DNA of 64,000 nucleotides from Bacillus sp. EB600 (GCF_024494385.1 NZ_JAEVLT010000001.1:434001-498000), one strand, 5' to 3'; shown: positions 8,213 through 18,675, counted from the first letter of the stretch. Numbers and translations are program-made. The notes: generated by a model not told the origin, from the sequence alone.

Positions 8213-8848
8213 TTAAAATCCATTTAAAAATGGGTTGCCGTCCATTTCATCCGCGATGGTTGTTGCCGGTCCATGTCCAGGTAACACAGTGGTCTCTTCT
8301 GGAAGCGTTAACAGCTTATCGTGAATGCTTTTTAGCAGCTGCGAATGGTTACCCTCCCGGAGGTCTGTGCGTCCGATACTGCCTCTAAACAAAGCGTCTC
8401 CTGCGACAACAAACTCAGCGGCTTCAAAATAGTAGGAAACACTTCCCGGTGAATGCCCCGGTGTTTCATAAATCATAAATTCAAATGGTCCAAATCGCAT
8501 TTTTTCTTCTTTTGTTAACAAACAATCAGCCGGTTTGGCATGAACAGGATGAGGTATTCTAAATTGGTCCGAACCATTTAGCCACGGATCAGACAGCCAA
8601 TTTTTTTCTTTTTCATGAACATAGACAGGAATGTTAAAAAAATCGCGAACCACATCAACTGCCCCAATATGATCAAAATGGGCATGGGTTAACATAATGG
8701 CAACGGGCTTTAGTTTTCTTTCATTAAGCCATGATATCAGTTTTTCACCTTCGCTGCCTGGATCAAAAATCAAACAATCCCCTTCTGAATTTTCAACTAT
8801 ATAACAATTTGTTTGCATAATCCCCAAGGGAATTTGAGACCATTTCAT
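8213..8848 (-). CDS. yqgX: MBL-fold hydrolase, glyoxalase II-like (YqgX)
   Basis: 211 residues from ATG 8848 behind TTGGAGGT. Metal-binding motifs are THAHFDH (HxHxDH), the His in TPGHSPGSVSYY, the Asp in VAGDALFRGSIGRTD and the His in LPGHGP. This set of ligands is that of the binuclear metallo-beta-lactamase fold as in glyoxalase II-type hydrolases. B. subtilis YqgX is linked to bacillithiol-dependent methylglyoxal detoxification. The substrate here is an inference from that homology. Confidence 0.85.
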   Translation of the reverse strand: MKWSQIPLGIMQTNCYIVENSEGDCLIFDPGSEGEKLISWLNERKLKPVAIMLTHAHFDHIGAVDVVRDFFNIPVYVHEKEKNWLSDPWLNGSDQFRIPHPVHAKPADCLLTKEEKMRFGPFEFMIYETPGHSPGSVSYYFEAAEFVVAGDALFRGSIGRTDLREGNHSQLLKSIHDKLLTLPEETTVLPGHGPATTIADEMDGNPFLNGF

Positions 8849-8991
8849 TACCTTACCTCCAATAGATAATTTCATCAAAATAACTATCATTAACTTATCA
8901 CAAAAAAAGAAAGGTTTCCTCATTTTGGTTAATCTATAAAATGAAAAGTGGACATCATATTATATGAACGAGCATATACTCATTTTTGCTC

Positions 8992-9020
8992 TCGACAAAT
9001 ATGGCAAAAAACTATAAAAT
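8992..9020 (+). promoter_or_regulatory. Candidate sigma-A promoter of yqgW
   Basis: TCGACA (8992-8997), a 17-bp spacer, then TAAAAT (9015-9020), roughly 80 bp before the yqgW start. The match is moderate. Confidence 0.4.
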
Positions 9021-9107
9021 AAATGTAATTGTATAACATATCCTACATAACAGTTAATCGTTTACTATGTATTTGTTGATTAATTCTATCATAAAGGAGG
9101 CTATATC

Positions 9108-9284
9108 ATGGGACTAGTCATTATTTTTGCAATAATAACGATTTTGGCGGCTGTTGGCGCATTGCGTTCGCTTAAGAGTAAACACTTTTTAGCTGCATTT
9201 TGGGGTGCTGCATCATTTCTAGTATTCGGCTGGTTTGTTGTGATGACCGTACTTAATCACGGAATACCAACCGGAACACATTAA
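9108..9284 (+). CDS. yqgW: DUF2759 family small membrane protein (YqgW)
   Basis: 58 residues, MGLVIIFAIITILAAVGAL at the start and GWFVVMTVLNHGIPTGTH at the end. It has two membrane helices and a perfect AAAGGAGG ribosome site 7 nt before the ATG. It lies divergently between yqgX and yqgV, where B. subtilis has yqgW. Function is unknown. Confidence 0.85.
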   Translation: MGLVIIFAIITILAAVGALRSLKSKHFLAAFWGAASFLVFGWFVVMTVLNHGIPTGTH

Positions 9285-9385
9285 GCTCAGCTTGCTTTTA
9301 GCTAGAAAGAATTGTAAGAGCTTACTTTGAAGAACAAAAAGCGCAAGCATCAACAGATTAATCTTTTATAATTTCCTTAACAACT

Positions 9386-9412
9386 AAAAAGACTGCCTCT
9401 GGCAGTCTTTTT
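9386..9412. terminator. Bidirectional terminator between yqgW and yqgV
   Basis: AAAAAGACTGCC, loop TCT, GGCAGTCTTTTT. It overlaps the yqgV stop codon and serves both converging genes. Confidence 0.85.
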
Positions 9413-9737
9413 ACATTTGTTCATTTAAAAGCTTGTTTACTTTTTCCACTTTTTCTTCCATTTTTCTGCTAATATCCCTGCGGTCATCAATTCGAATGGA
9501 CGTACAAACCCGCTGAAGTCCTTCTTTGAAAGGCTGCTCATGGATTGCCTGTGCCACTTCAAAAAGAACAGATAATTCACCTTCAATAATTGTATTCATC
9601 GGTGTCAGCTGATACCGTATTTTTCCTTCATCAGCATATTCCTTTAATACCTTTTGTACACTAGCAACGTATTTACTTACACTGGGAGTTTCTGTACCAA
9701 CTGGTATAACAGTAACATCAATAATTGCCACTTTCAC
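9411..9737 (-). CDS. yqgV: MTH1187 family thiamine-binding protein (YqgV)
   Basis: 108 residues with N-terminal MKVAIIDVTVIPVGTETPSVSKYV and central PMNTIIEGE, the hallmarks of the MTH1187/YkoF-like thiamine-binding fold. The family forms small ferredoxin-like dimers or tetramers that bind thiamine-type ligands. It is cytoplasmic. The gene appears to be monocistronic. Confidence 0.82.
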   Translation of the reverse strand: MKVAIIDVTVIPVGTETPSVSKYVASVQKVLKEYADEGKIRYQLTPMNTIIEGELSVLFEVAQAIHEQPFKEGLQRVCTSIRIDDRRDISRKMEEKVEKVNKLLNEQM

Positions 9738-9815
9738 GCACCAACTTTCTTAATCTAACATGCACATTTATTTTACCACAGCAACGGAAAAAGAAGAAAA
9801 GAATGTACAGTTGCA

Positions 9816-10970
9816 TCATTCCTTCACCATATCGGTTATTTTTCTTGTTCTTAAATCAATCAACTTTTCGAAACGATTCCCATATAGGCTTGCTTGCCCA
9901 GAAGGAGAAAGGGCTAAGGGTTCATTGTCTAAACCTTCAAACAGGATGGAGCTTTTCCCATTATCAAGTTCGTATGAAGCAAGCTGAAAGCCTTCTGTAT
10001 AAGTATCAACATCCGTGCTTTTTAATGGTTGAAAGGTAATAAATTGCTGTTTACTTTCATTAAAATCATTAAAAGGAACAAGCCAATCCGAAAATTTAGC
10101 CAGTTGTGGAATGGTAAAAGCATAAATCAAATGCAGCTTTTGATCATAAAAGGAATAGTTTGCTTTTGTTTGCGCTTGTTCATTCACAGTAATAGTCATG
10201 AGTATATTTTTAAAAGCTGAAAATTGAAATACCTTTGGAAATACTGTTTGTTTATTTGCGCCTGCTATGGATTGGATCATAAGAGGGGCAAATAATTTTT
10301 GATTGTTATTATCCCAGTTTAAATAGGCAAGCTGATTTTCACCGGTCCATTTTAAAAATGGTTGTGGTAAAGAAAGTTCTTTCGTCACTTTGCGTTCAAA
10401 ATCCATTAAATAAACTTGGAATGTCCAATCCTCTTTAAATTTTGAAATGAGTATCTCTGATTCATGATAAGGATTCCACTCAAATGATAACTCATAAGAA
10501 GGAATGATTTGCGAGTATTTTTCGTTACCTTGTAAATCAATAATGGTTATTTTTGCTTCATAGCTAGATGGTGCAGCTTGAATTAGAATATTTTTCTTAG
10601 ATGGGCTGATTAGGACCGAACCAATCGGATATTCACTTTGAAATAATCGTTTACTCCCCCCAGAAGTAAGATTATAGCTATACAAGGTTGATGTCTGTTC
10701 TTTATTTGTTATATAAACTAATTCTTCATCTGAAAGCCAACCGCTGACTCTATAAAATTCTCCTTCAGGGATGGATATAGGTAATTTCCAGTTCACCTGA
10801 TTTTCCACCGCTGACCTTGTTTTGGTTTGCAAATTACCCTTGTTTTTTGGAGGTGGCTGAGCCTTCGAATTTGTATGAGATGAACAGGCATTTAAGAGCA
10901 AAACCGCGATGACGAAAATCAATACTTGTACAGCAAATTTCATCAGTTTGTGTTTTTCCAATTGAACCAA
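9816..10970 (-). CDS. yqgU: YqgU-like lipoprotein, beta-propeller-like
   Basis: About 384 residues. The N terminus MKFAVQVLIFVIAVLLLNACSSH is a lipoprotein signal with lipobox LLNAC. The best start is TTG 10970, 7 nt behind GGAGGGAGG; ATG 10943 lies closer to the signal but has no ribosome site. The mature part has repeated Trp/Tyr-rich strands (SGWLSDEELVYITNKEQ, FEWNPYHESEILISKF, LKWTGENQLAYLNWD), as in WD/TolB-like propellers. Position and type match B. subtilis YqgU, whose function is unknown. Confidence 0.75.
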   Translation of the reverse strand: MVQLEKHKLMKFAVQVLIFVIAVLLLNACSSHTNSKAQPPPKNKGNLQTKTRSAVENQVNWKLPISIPEGEFYRVSGWLSDEELVYITNKEQTSTLYSYNLTSGGSKRLFQSEYPIGSVLISPSKKNILIQAAPSSYEAKITIIDLQGNEKYSQIIPSYELSFEWNPYHESEILISKFKEDWTFQVYLMDFERKVTKELSLPQPFLKWTGENQLAYLNWDNNNQKLFAPLMIQSIAGANKQTVFPKVFQFSAFKNILMTITVNEQAQTKANYSFYDQKLHLIYAFTIPQLAKFSDWLVPFNDFNESKQQFITFQPLKSTDVDTYTEGFQLASYELDNGKSSILFEGLDNEPLALSPSGQASLYGNRFEKLIDLRTRKITDMVKE

Positions 10971-11056
10971 TTCAATCCTCCCTCCAACGATCATCTACAA
11001 GTACGATTCGTCCATAAAAAAGTTTCCGAATTTCGAATAATTATGATTAAATAGGA

Positions 11057-11082
11057 AAAAAGCCGCAAGTAGCCGGCTTTTT
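11057..11082. terminator. Small bidirectional hairpin upstream of yqgU
   Basis: AAAAAGCCG and CGGCTTTTT flank an 8-nt loop. On the minus strand it would end the transcript coming from yqgT. Confidence 0.7.
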
Positions 11083-11205
11083 AATATAGCTAGTCAATTA
11101 ACGTTACCTTATTTTATAAAGAAAAACGGAAGATGACAAGCCCTAGAAAACGATTACAGTGCAATGTTTTTATGAAACTTACCCATACAATTGGTTGCAA
11201 TGCAT

Positions 11206-12393
11206 TTATAAAGATAGAATTGTGAAAAAAATCCCCTCCACCTTTTTTAAGATGTCATCGAATTGAGATAATGGTAAAGGATTTATTCCCCTTCCAAGCT
11301 CAATTGTAAAAGCCGGCCGCTTAAATTCCTGCAAAAACCAATCCTTGAATCCTGCATGACTGTCAACATATTGAACGGCTTTGTAGCCGCTCTTCTTTTC
11401 AAACTCTTTTGCAATTTGTGCTGATTCAGGCGGTTCATGGCCTTCATATCCCCAATAAAATTCCTCACCTTGAGTATGAAATGCTATACAGTAGTCAAAA
11501 TGATTCCATTTTGCCAAATCAGCCATAGCGATTGCCTCAGGCTCTGTTAAAGGAGCACTTCCCGGATAATCTCTTGGCGCAGGACACAGCGGTGCCTTTT
11601 TCTTTTTATCTATTTCCCAATTTGCTGGATACTGCTTATTTAAATCAACACCCCGGATATTCGCCTTCCAATGAACAAACTCCTCGCTGCCACTGTTGAT
11701 CTTAATCACTTTGTCCCGCTCCATTATAGGAGGCCCATTCAAGACAAGGTCAACACCATCAGGATTTACCATTGGAACAAGTGACAATTCAATATTTTGA
11801 TACCAGACAAGCGGATTTTGCTTCTTAGCCAATACCGGGTTTGTTAAAAAAAGTAAATAAGAATTAAGCAGCCTCATCAAGATTAAGCTTGTGATCCATT
11901 CGTTAGCATGAAATGCTCCGTTGATATGAACCTTTTTTTCACCCTTACCAATTCTTATTTCTTGAATTGACTTTCCTAGGACACTTTTGCCAATTGAGTT
12001 AACTGTTATAAATGGATAAATGTTTTGTAGAATACCAATCATATCGCTGAATTTTTTATAATCACAGCCTGCATTTGTCTGAAGGCATGGCATGCAAATT
12101 CTTTTTGGAAGAAAAATAGGATCTCCTTGCTGTACGTAAGGGGTATCCAATTGAGGATTTAAAATCATGATTGCATCGATGGCTAATTTTTTTTGTAAGG
12201 CAAGTTTCCATAACGTATCCCCTGATTTAATCCTATATGGGACCGTAACAAATCCAGGGATCTTGATCTCTTCTCCGATTTTAAGCATGGTTGGATTCGC
12301 ATGAAGATTTGAATCAATGATTAACTCTAATGGTACACCAAACATCTGACTAAAATACCATAAAGTATCCCTGTCTCGTGCATAAACCTTCAT
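11206..12393 (-). CDS. yqgT: Gamma-D-glutamyl-L-diamino acid peptidase, LysM + M14 zinc carboxypeptidase (YqgT)
   Basis: 395 residues. Two N-terminal LysM peptidoglycan-binding repeats (about 1-47 and 51-97, with RDTLWYFSQMFG and SGDTLWKLALQKK) precede an M14 domain. Zinc and catalytic residues are visible in NGAFHANEW (HxxE), in the His of AFHTQGE and in the Glu of FTIELGRG. The order LysM-LysM-M14 is that of endopeptidase I, which cleaves gamma-D-Glu-diaminopimelate bonds in spore or cell-wall peptides. No signal peptide is present, in keeping with a mother-cell or cytoplasmic recycling role. Confidence 0.88.
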   Translation of the reverse strand: MKVYARDRDTLWYFSQMFGVPLELIIDSNLHANPTMLKIGEEIKIPGFVTVPYRIKSGDTLWKLALQKKLAIDAIMILNPQLDTPYVQQGDPIFLPKRICMPCLQTNAGCDYKKFSDMIGILQNIYPFITVNSIGKSVLGKSIQEIRIGKGEKKVHINGAFHANEWITSLILMRLLNSYLLFLTNPVLAKKQNPLVWYQNIELSLVPMVNPDGVDLVLNGPPIMERDKVIKINSGSEEFVHWKANIRGVDLNKQYPANWEIDKKKKAPLCPAPRDYPGSAPLTEPEAIAMADLAKWNHFDYCIAFHTQGEEFYWGYEGHEPPESAQIAKEFEKKSGYKAVQYVDSHAGFKDWFLQEFKRPAFTIELGRGINPLPLSQFDDILKKVEGIFFTILSL

Positions 12394-12445
12394 CCTTCAC
12401 CCTCCTTATCATAAAATACTATGACTCATAAGGAAAAAAATGAAT

Positions 12446-12469
12446 AAAAAAAAGCCGGTAACCTGGCTC
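12446..12469 (-). terminator. Terminator of the yqgQ-glcK unit
   Basis: On the minus strand GAGCCAGG and CCGGCTTTTTTTT form a short GC-rich stem with a T-run, 14 bp after the glcK stop. Confidence 0.7.
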
Positions 12470-12482
12470 AAAATTTTCAAAT

Positions 12483-13466
12483 TTAGCTATTCAGCTTGGT
12501 CAGCTTATTTTTTACTAACCACGCAGCTCCGATTACCCCCGCATCATTTCCTAAGGCTGCTAAAGCAATCTCAGTTGATTTCCGCACAGGTTCAAAAGCA
12601 AACTTTTCAAACTGTGCGATGACAGGTTTTAAGAGGACATCTCCTGCTTTAGATACTCCTCCACCAATGACAATTTTTGCTGGGTTCAGCGTATTAGCAA
12701 TATTGGCTAATACGAGGCCTAAGTATACAGCTATCTTGTCAATTACTTTTTGAGCTAAAAGGTCCTCATTACGTGCACAATCCATTACATCCTTGGCAGT
12801 GATTGCTCCTTTTTCAGCAAATATATCTTGGAGCAAGCCATCTGTACTTTCTTGCGCAAGACTTGACATGGCTATGCGTACTATTCCTGTTGCAGACGCA
12901 ACAGTTTCTAAACACCCTGTCTTTCCACAATTACAAGGATGCCCTCCAAATGGAATGGCAGTTATATGGCCTATTTCACCACCAGCACCATTCACCCCTT
13001 GAATGATATTACCATTAACAATTACGCCCCCTCCTACGCCTGTACCTAGTGTTACACAGACAAGGTCCTTTGAGCCATTACCAGCCCCTTTCCACATTTC
13101 ACCCAGTGCCGCACAGTTTGCGTCATTCTCAATGATTGCCGGTAAAAAAGTTTCTTCTTGTAACAATTCCTGAAGCGGAAAATTGTCTCTCCAGCCAAGA
13201 TTAACAGCATTTAAGATCATCCCTGAGAGATAATGAATGGGGCCAGGTGCCCCCATTCCGAGTCCTATTAATTTTTCTTTCGATGTATGAAGCTCCTCTA
13301 GCTTTTGGTCAATTGTTTTAGCAATATTAATGGTAATAAATTTACCTTCAGCAGAATTATCGGTGGGAATTTTCCACTTTTGAATGATTGTCCCATCCAT
13401 ATTGATAAACGCAACTTTCGTTGTCGTTCCACCAAGATCCACACCTACAATCCATTGTTCTGCCAT
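12483..13466 (-). CDS. glcK: ROK-family glucokinase
   Basis: Cytoplasmic ATP-dependent glucokinase of about 327 residues. The N-terminal phosphate-binding loop GVDLGGTTTKVAF, the catalytic-base region IENDANCAALGE, the glucose/zinc motif (GHITAIPFGGHPCNCGKTGCLE with the CxCGxxGCxE pattern) and GTGVGGG are all present. B. subtilis GlcK (YqgR) lies in the same place. An in-frame ATG at 13481 would add five residues, but the ATG at 13466 has the better site (GGGTGA). The gene follows yqgQ with almost no gap. Confidence 0.92.
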   Translation of the reverse strand: MAEQWIVGVDLGGTTTKVAFINMDGTIIQKWKIPTDNSAEGKFITINIAKTIDQKLEELHTSKEKLIGLGMGAPGPIHYLSGMILNAVNLGWRDNFPLQELLQEETFLPAIIENDANCAALGEMWKGAGNGSKDLVCVTLGTGVGGGVIVNGNIIQGVNGAGGEIGHITAIPFGGHPCNCGKTGCLETVASATGIVRIAMSSLAQESTDGLLQDIFAEKGAITAKDVMDCARNEDLLAQKVIDKIAVYLGLVLANIANTLNPAKIVIGGGVSKAGDVLLKPVIAQFEKFAFEPVRKSTEIALAALGNDAGVIGAAWLVKNKLTKLNS

Positions 13467-13486
13467 TTCTTTTTCACCCATCTTTT

Positions 13487-13690
13487 CTATTTATGCCGGT
13501 CTTTTTCCATTTGCCTTTCGTGTCTTAAAATTAAAAGTGCAGTTTGGTATTCCTTTGTTTCAACTAGGTTGGATTGATACAACTCCCTTAGTTCCATTTC
13601 CATTAGTTCTAGGTCGGCTACTCGATCCCCAACATAAATAATCGTTCCAAATTGTTTCAAAAATTGTTGAACCTCATAAACTGTTTTCAT
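13487..13690 (-). CDS. yqgQ: YqgQ family small protein
   Basis: 67 residues, ATG 13690 behind AAAGGAGAT. All-alpha sequence with KTVYEVQQFLKQFGTIIYVGDR and a charged C terminus. The family has a three-helix fold and has been suggested to bind nucleic acid. The gene is immediately upstream of glcK, as in B. subtilis, so co-transcription is expected. Confidence 0.85.
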   Translation of the reverse strand: MKTVYEVQQFLKQFGTIIYVGDRVADLELMEMELRELYQSNLVETKEYQTALLILRHERQMEKDRHK

Positions 13691-13947
13691 CTTAATCTCC
13701 TTTAGCTTTTGGGATGGAGAACACAACTAGTATAATCTAAACCTTTTTTACCCACAAGAAATAGATTTTTACTGATTACATCCTTCTTGGACGCTGGCTG
13801 CCTCTTACCTATAACACAATACTCGCGATCGGAACTAGTAACGATCAGCTAAAATTTTCTTCTTAGGTTTTCGGTATTTCTAAGCGTATAAATCCATATA
13901 TTTCTAAAAGGACTGGACAAGATACCAAAAAGGAAGAGGCATTAGTG

Positions 13948-14829
13948 ATGAATAAAAATATACTTTTACTTGGAATTATATTGTTTACTATTTTAACTGT
14001 CGGAATTATTAACGAACGAAGTACCCGTGTTCAAGAGAGCATAACCTACTTCCCGATTGATCCCAAGGTAACTTTTAAGCTTACCAATACCTCACTAAAT
14101 CCGCTAAAGCCCAAAAAGTCCGATAAGTATCTTGTGGAATGGAAGCTTGAATCTACCCTTGACCGTAAGGCGTATTTACGACAAGATGTTGGTTTATTGT
14201 ATTCTAACGGTCGATTAGTTGCCAAACAAGGAAACTGGAAACAAAATACTCCAAGTCTAATCCAGGAAAGACAGGTAGTAGTAAGGGGAAGTGCTCTCAT
14301 TCAAGCACTAACGTTTCATTATGCTGAAGTCCACGAAAACCAAGAACATATTTTCAGTTCACAGGAAATGTCTGCCGACCAAATCTACGTCGTCCATTCA
14401 CGGAACGGTACTTTTCACAGCTTTAGAAACGTCTTTTCAAAACAAGAACAAGAATGGAAACTCACTCTTGATCAGCAAACAAAAAATCTGCTCCATCACA
14501 GCTGGGAGAAGGGTATCAAATATTTTTCCATTAATCCTAATCATTATTATTCCTATCCGTTAACCGAATTGTTTTTCAATAGTAGTAGTACCGCATTACC
14601 TGGATTTACCGAACAAGAAAAAAAGCGAATCATAGGTAACCTTTGGGAAGGGTTATATAAAAATTATTTCCTTGGAATTAAAAAAGCTGACGGCACCAGA
14701 ATTAAACCAATCGGCAGTACCGTCCCGCTCATCTTGATAGCAAAGGATAAATCCCATTTAATCGTCTTAACTGAAACAGCAAATGGGGAGCCTACACTCC
14801 TCCGCCAGCTGATTGAATATGGACCGTAA
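13948..14829 (+). CDS. Unrecognised secreted or membrane-anchored protein
   Basis: About 293 residues from ATG 13948 (8 nt behind AGGAAGAGG); a GTG at 13945 is also possible. Residues 1-20 (NKNILLLGIILFTILTVGII) are one membrane anchor or uncleaved signal. The rest is a soluble extracytoplasmic region with mixed beta strands. I do not recognise the family. The last 38 bp overlap the 3' end of gluP on the other strand. Codon use looks like that of its neighbours and the frame is long and intact, so it is probably a real gene. Confidence 0.7.
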   Translation: MNKNILLLGIILFTILTVGIINERSTRVQESITYFPIDPKVTFKLTNTSLNPLKPKKSDKYLVEWKLESTLDRKAYLRQDVGLLYSNGRLVAKQGNWKQNTPSLIQERQVVVRGSALIQALTFHYAEVHENQEHIFSSQEMSADQIYVVHSRNGTFHSFRNVFSKQEQEWKLTLDQQTKNLLHHSWEKGIKYFSINPNHYYSYPLTELFFNSSSTALPGFTEQEKKRIIGNLWEGLYKNYFLGIKKADGTRIKPIGSTVPLILIAKDKSHLIVLTETANGEPTLLRQLIEYGP

Positions 14830-16354
14830 TTTCATTTACTAAATTCGTATATTGCTTTTGATCTGGCTTTAATTTTGCTGCTTCTTCAGCGTATTTTCTT
14901 GCTGCTTGTAAATCATTTTCCTGTAAATAAATTAATGCAAGGTTATAAAAAGCTTCATCAAAATTCGGCTTTAGTTCAATTGCCTTTAGCAAATGTGGTT
15001 TTGCCTCCGAAAGCAGATCCTTCTTCATTTCTATATAGGACAATTGGAAATAAAGCTGCGGTGATGGATTTTTGGACTTCTTTAAAGTCCCTTCCAAGAT
15101 GCTGTACGCTTTATCATACTGATGATTGGTAATGTAATCCTGGGCTAGAATAAGGCTTGAGCCTTCATCTTTGGCCCTTACAGATTCACAAAAGCCATAT
15201 GAGAGTGACCCCCAAACAACAGCAGTTGAGATTAGCAGAAATAATGTCTGCAACAATGGCTTTTTCTTTTTTGGAAAGTGAACAATCCCCGAAGCAAGGA
15301 AACCGCCGATTAATCCCCCTATATGGCCTGCGTTATCAATTCCTGTTGATGAAAAGCCAAATATGAGGTTAATGATAAGAACAATAAGGACATTACGGCC
15401 CATCGTTCGGGCAAAGAGTTTAGGATTGGTCGCTCCAAAATACAATAGAGCTCCAAAGCAGCCAAAAATAGCACCACTCGCGCCAGCTGAAAGATTCGTG
15501 CTAAATAAAAAACTAGCGATAAAACCCGTTACCCCGGCAAATAAGTATGTAAATAAAAACCTTATGTTTCCATAGATTTTTTCAACTGCAATGCCCAAAT
15601 AATATAAAGCTAGCGTATTCATGGCTAGGTGAAGAAAGCCAATATGGAGAAAAACGGGTGTTATAAAACGCCACCATTCTCCTTCGTATATCAATGGATT
15701 CACTTTTGCCCCATACTTAATCAATGTAGATGTGTTTGTGCTGCCTCCGTGTAATTGGAGCCAGAAAAACATAGCTACTTGTATAAAAATAAACATATAA
15801 GTAAAAACAGGCGGCCGATTTGTAAAGACAGCTTGTTCGTCCTTCGCCCTATTTTTTGCGTAATTGAGTGAGTTTTCCTTCAGCGACTCAATATCCAATT
15901 GAGAATAATCCTCTTCAATTTGAAAAGTTATATTTCGGTCAAATTGCTCAGTAAGTCGTTTAAAACTAGTTTCGTATGTTCCCTCCGCCATAAGGAAGGT
16001 GCTAACGGTTGTTTTATTGCCCTCAGGGAAAACAAACAGGTCGTTAAGATGAAACGGATCATCATCGACAGGCGGGTATGGACTAACATATATATTCATT
16101 ACTTTTAGTTCGCTTCGTCCTAGTTGTTTACGAATCTTCTCCCCATTTGCAGCAGTAAATTCTATGTCTCTTTGCATTCGATTACTCCAATCAATTCGAT
16201 GGAGCAGAATACGGATAATCGGAGCTTTCTTATTTTCCAATTTCTCAAGCCATAGTTCTGTTTGGTCTTCAAACAATTGAATGATTCGATAGTCTTGCTC
16301 AGCTATAAAAAAGTTAGCCAACGTCCAAAAGATAAATTCTTCTTTAAAACTCAA
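14792..16354 (-). CDS. gluP: Rhomboid intramembrane serine protease GluP (YqgP)
   Basis: 520 residues in three parts. A cytoplasmic N-terminal domain (about 1-175) comes first. The rhomboid core follows with catalytic Ser in LSAGASGAIFG and catalytic His in NAGHIGGLIGG. The C-terminal part holds tetratricopeptide repeats (QYDKAYSILEGTL, LKAIELKPNFDEAFYNLALIY, ARKYAEEAAKLKP). This architecture and length (B. subtilis 507) identify YqgP/GluP, which processes membrane proteins and works with FtsH in metal-transporter quality control. The 3' end overlaps the convergent gene by 38 bp. Confidence 0.93.
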   Translation of the reverse strand: MSFKEEFIFWTLANFFIAEQDYRIIQLFEDQTELWLEKLENKKAPIIRILLHRIDWSNRMQRDIEFTAANGEKIRKQLGRSELKVMNIYVSPYPPVDDDPFHLNDLFVFPEGNKTTVSTFLMAEGTYETSFKRLTEQFDRNITFQIEEDYSQLDIESLKENSLNYAKNRAKDEQAVFTNRPPVFTYMFIFIQVAMFFWLQLHGGSTNTSTLIKYGAKVNPLIYEGEWWRFITPVFLHIGFLHLAMNTLALYYLGIAVEKIYGNIRFLFTYLFAGVTGFIASFLFSTNLSAGASGAIFGCFGALLYFGATNPKLFARTMGRNVLIVLIINLIFGFSSTGIDNAGHIGGLIGGFLASGIVHFPKKKKPLLQTLFLLISTAVVWGSLSYGFCESVRAKDEGSSLILAQDYITNHQYDKAYSILEGTLKKSKNPSPQLYFQLSYIEMKKDLLSEAKPHLLKAIELKPNFDEAFYNLALIYLQENDLQAARKYAEEAAKLKPDQKQYTNLVNEITVHIQSAGGGV

Positions 16355-16459
16355 GCTTTCCCCTACTTTCTATTCAATTGCAACTTTTTAATAGAGATAT
16401 TATCTTATTATAAACTATATTTAACTTTGCCTCTAAAGAAAACAATCAAGTTAAAGCGC

Positions 16460-16497
16460 AAAAGAAAACCATCTGTGGTTTTCACCATTCAGATGGT
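16460..16497 (-). terminator. Terminator of the yqgO-like gene
   Basis: ACCATCTG (16490-16497 read in reverse) pairs with CAGATGGT, followed on the minus strand by TTTCTTTT. It overlaps the end of the coding sequence. Confidence 0.6.
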
Positions 16498-16676
16498 CCT
16501 CCAAAAACAGCTTGCATCATTTTTTTCTTAACTCCAGGTAAACTCATCATCGATCCCACAGCAATCCGGCGAATCCAACCAGTACCGATAATGCTGTTGA
16601 GGAGCCGGAAACGATACCGATAAGCAAAATAGCCAACTGTTCCAATCATAAAAATGGACGTTACCATACGAGACAT
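16482..16676 (-). CDS. yqgO: YqgO-like small basic protein
   Basis: 64 residues from ATG 16676, which has proper spacing to AGGAGGG; the ATG at 16682 is too close. One N-terminal hydrophobic helix is followed by a basic segment (YRYRFRLLN, GWIRRIAVG, LPGVKKKMMQAVFGG). It occupies the place of yqgO upstream of gluP. Function is unknown. Confidence 0.7.
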   Translation of the reverse strand: MSRMVTSIFMIGTVGYFAYRYRFRLLNSIIGTGWIRRIAVGSMMSLPGVKKKMMQAVFGGPSEW

Positions 16677-16780
16677 TTGCATCCCTCCTAAAACTAGTTT
16701 GAGATATCACTCCGTATATTATCCAGTTATTTTCAAATTATTAATGCTGGATGCTTGTATTTTGAAATCTCCTAACAGTA

Positions 16781-17788
<1,008 letters not shown>

Positions 17789-17886
17789 CTAGCAGAAAAG
17801 ACTGCACACCATTTCGCAAAGTTATAACAGTAGTAAAAAGCTGCTGGAATCGCTGTTTTTATTTACAGTTTGTAACAATTACTACG

Positions 17887-18675
17887 TTATTTAAGAAAGA
17901 GAATAACAGAAATAGCTAACAAAACAGCAATGAAGCCCGAAAGGAAATTCACCATATCATTATCTACAAAGGTGATACCCTTTATTCTAATCGTTGGCTG
18001 ACCGCAGTGCACTTTTTTCTCCGTTTCGATCCCGCAGCATTGGCAATGAAATTTCTGCTGATAAAAAGCACCGAAAATGGTGTCAATGACATTTCCTATA
18101 AAACCAAAAATAAAAATTATAAAAGAGTCCATCAAGTTGAACTCAAAAAACCAATAACTAAAAATTGCAATCACTAAAGATCCTGTAAGAGCTGCAAAGC
18201 TCCCCAATAAACTGATGGCGCCAGAAGTCCCCTTATCAATTCTAGTAAAGGTGCGAATATCGATTGGATTATTTCTACTTAAGGAACCTATTTCAGATGC
18301 CCATGTATCAGAATTGGCACTTGAAATAGCAACGGCAAAAGCGACAATCCAAATTGACCTTCCATCAAAAGAATAAATCAACCCTGCTAGTGCTGCTGTT
18401 CCGCCATTTGCAAGCACCTGACGCCAGTCCCTTGTCGATCCCTTTGCCAGCTTTTCTTCTATTCCAGCTTTTTTAGAGCTTTTATATTTTGACCAAAGAC
18501 TGGATGTAGCAAAAAAGATTCCTAATAACAGTAATCCATTTAGTCCAAAACCATAATAAACCGCTATTCCAACCGCAAAAGCAGCAGTAGCCCCAGTACT
18601 CGTTAATGAATTAAGACGGAATCCAGCGAAGCAAGTAATCAGAATGATCAAGATAATTAGTAAATGATCTGTCAC
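17887..18675 (-). CDS. DUF92 / TMEM19 family membrane protein
   Basis: 262 residues with six or more membrane helices. Conserved blocks LNSLTSTGATAAFAVG, RDWRQVLANGGTAA, SSANSDTWASEIGSLS and GTSGAISLLGSFAALTGSL define DUF92. Plant VTE6 of this family is a phytyl-phosphate kinase; the bacterial role is unknown. A loop with several Cys and His (FHCQCCGIETEKKVHCG, about residues 205-221) could bind a metal. The start overlaps the 5-FCL stop by 4 bp, so translation is coupled. Confidence 0.82.
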   Translation of the reverse strand: MTDHLLIILIILITCFAGFRLNSLTSTGATAAFAVGIAVYYGFGLNGLLLLGIFFATSSLWSKYKSSKKAGIEEKLAKGSTRDWRQVLANGGTAALAGLIYSFDGRSIWIVAFAVAISSANSDTWASEIGSLSRNNPIDIRTFTRIDKGTSGAISLLGSFAALTGSLVIAIFSYWFFEFNLMDSFIIFIFGFIGNVIDTIFGAFYQQKFHCQCCGIETEKKVHCGQPTIRIKGITFVDNDMVNFLSGFIAVLLAISVILFLK

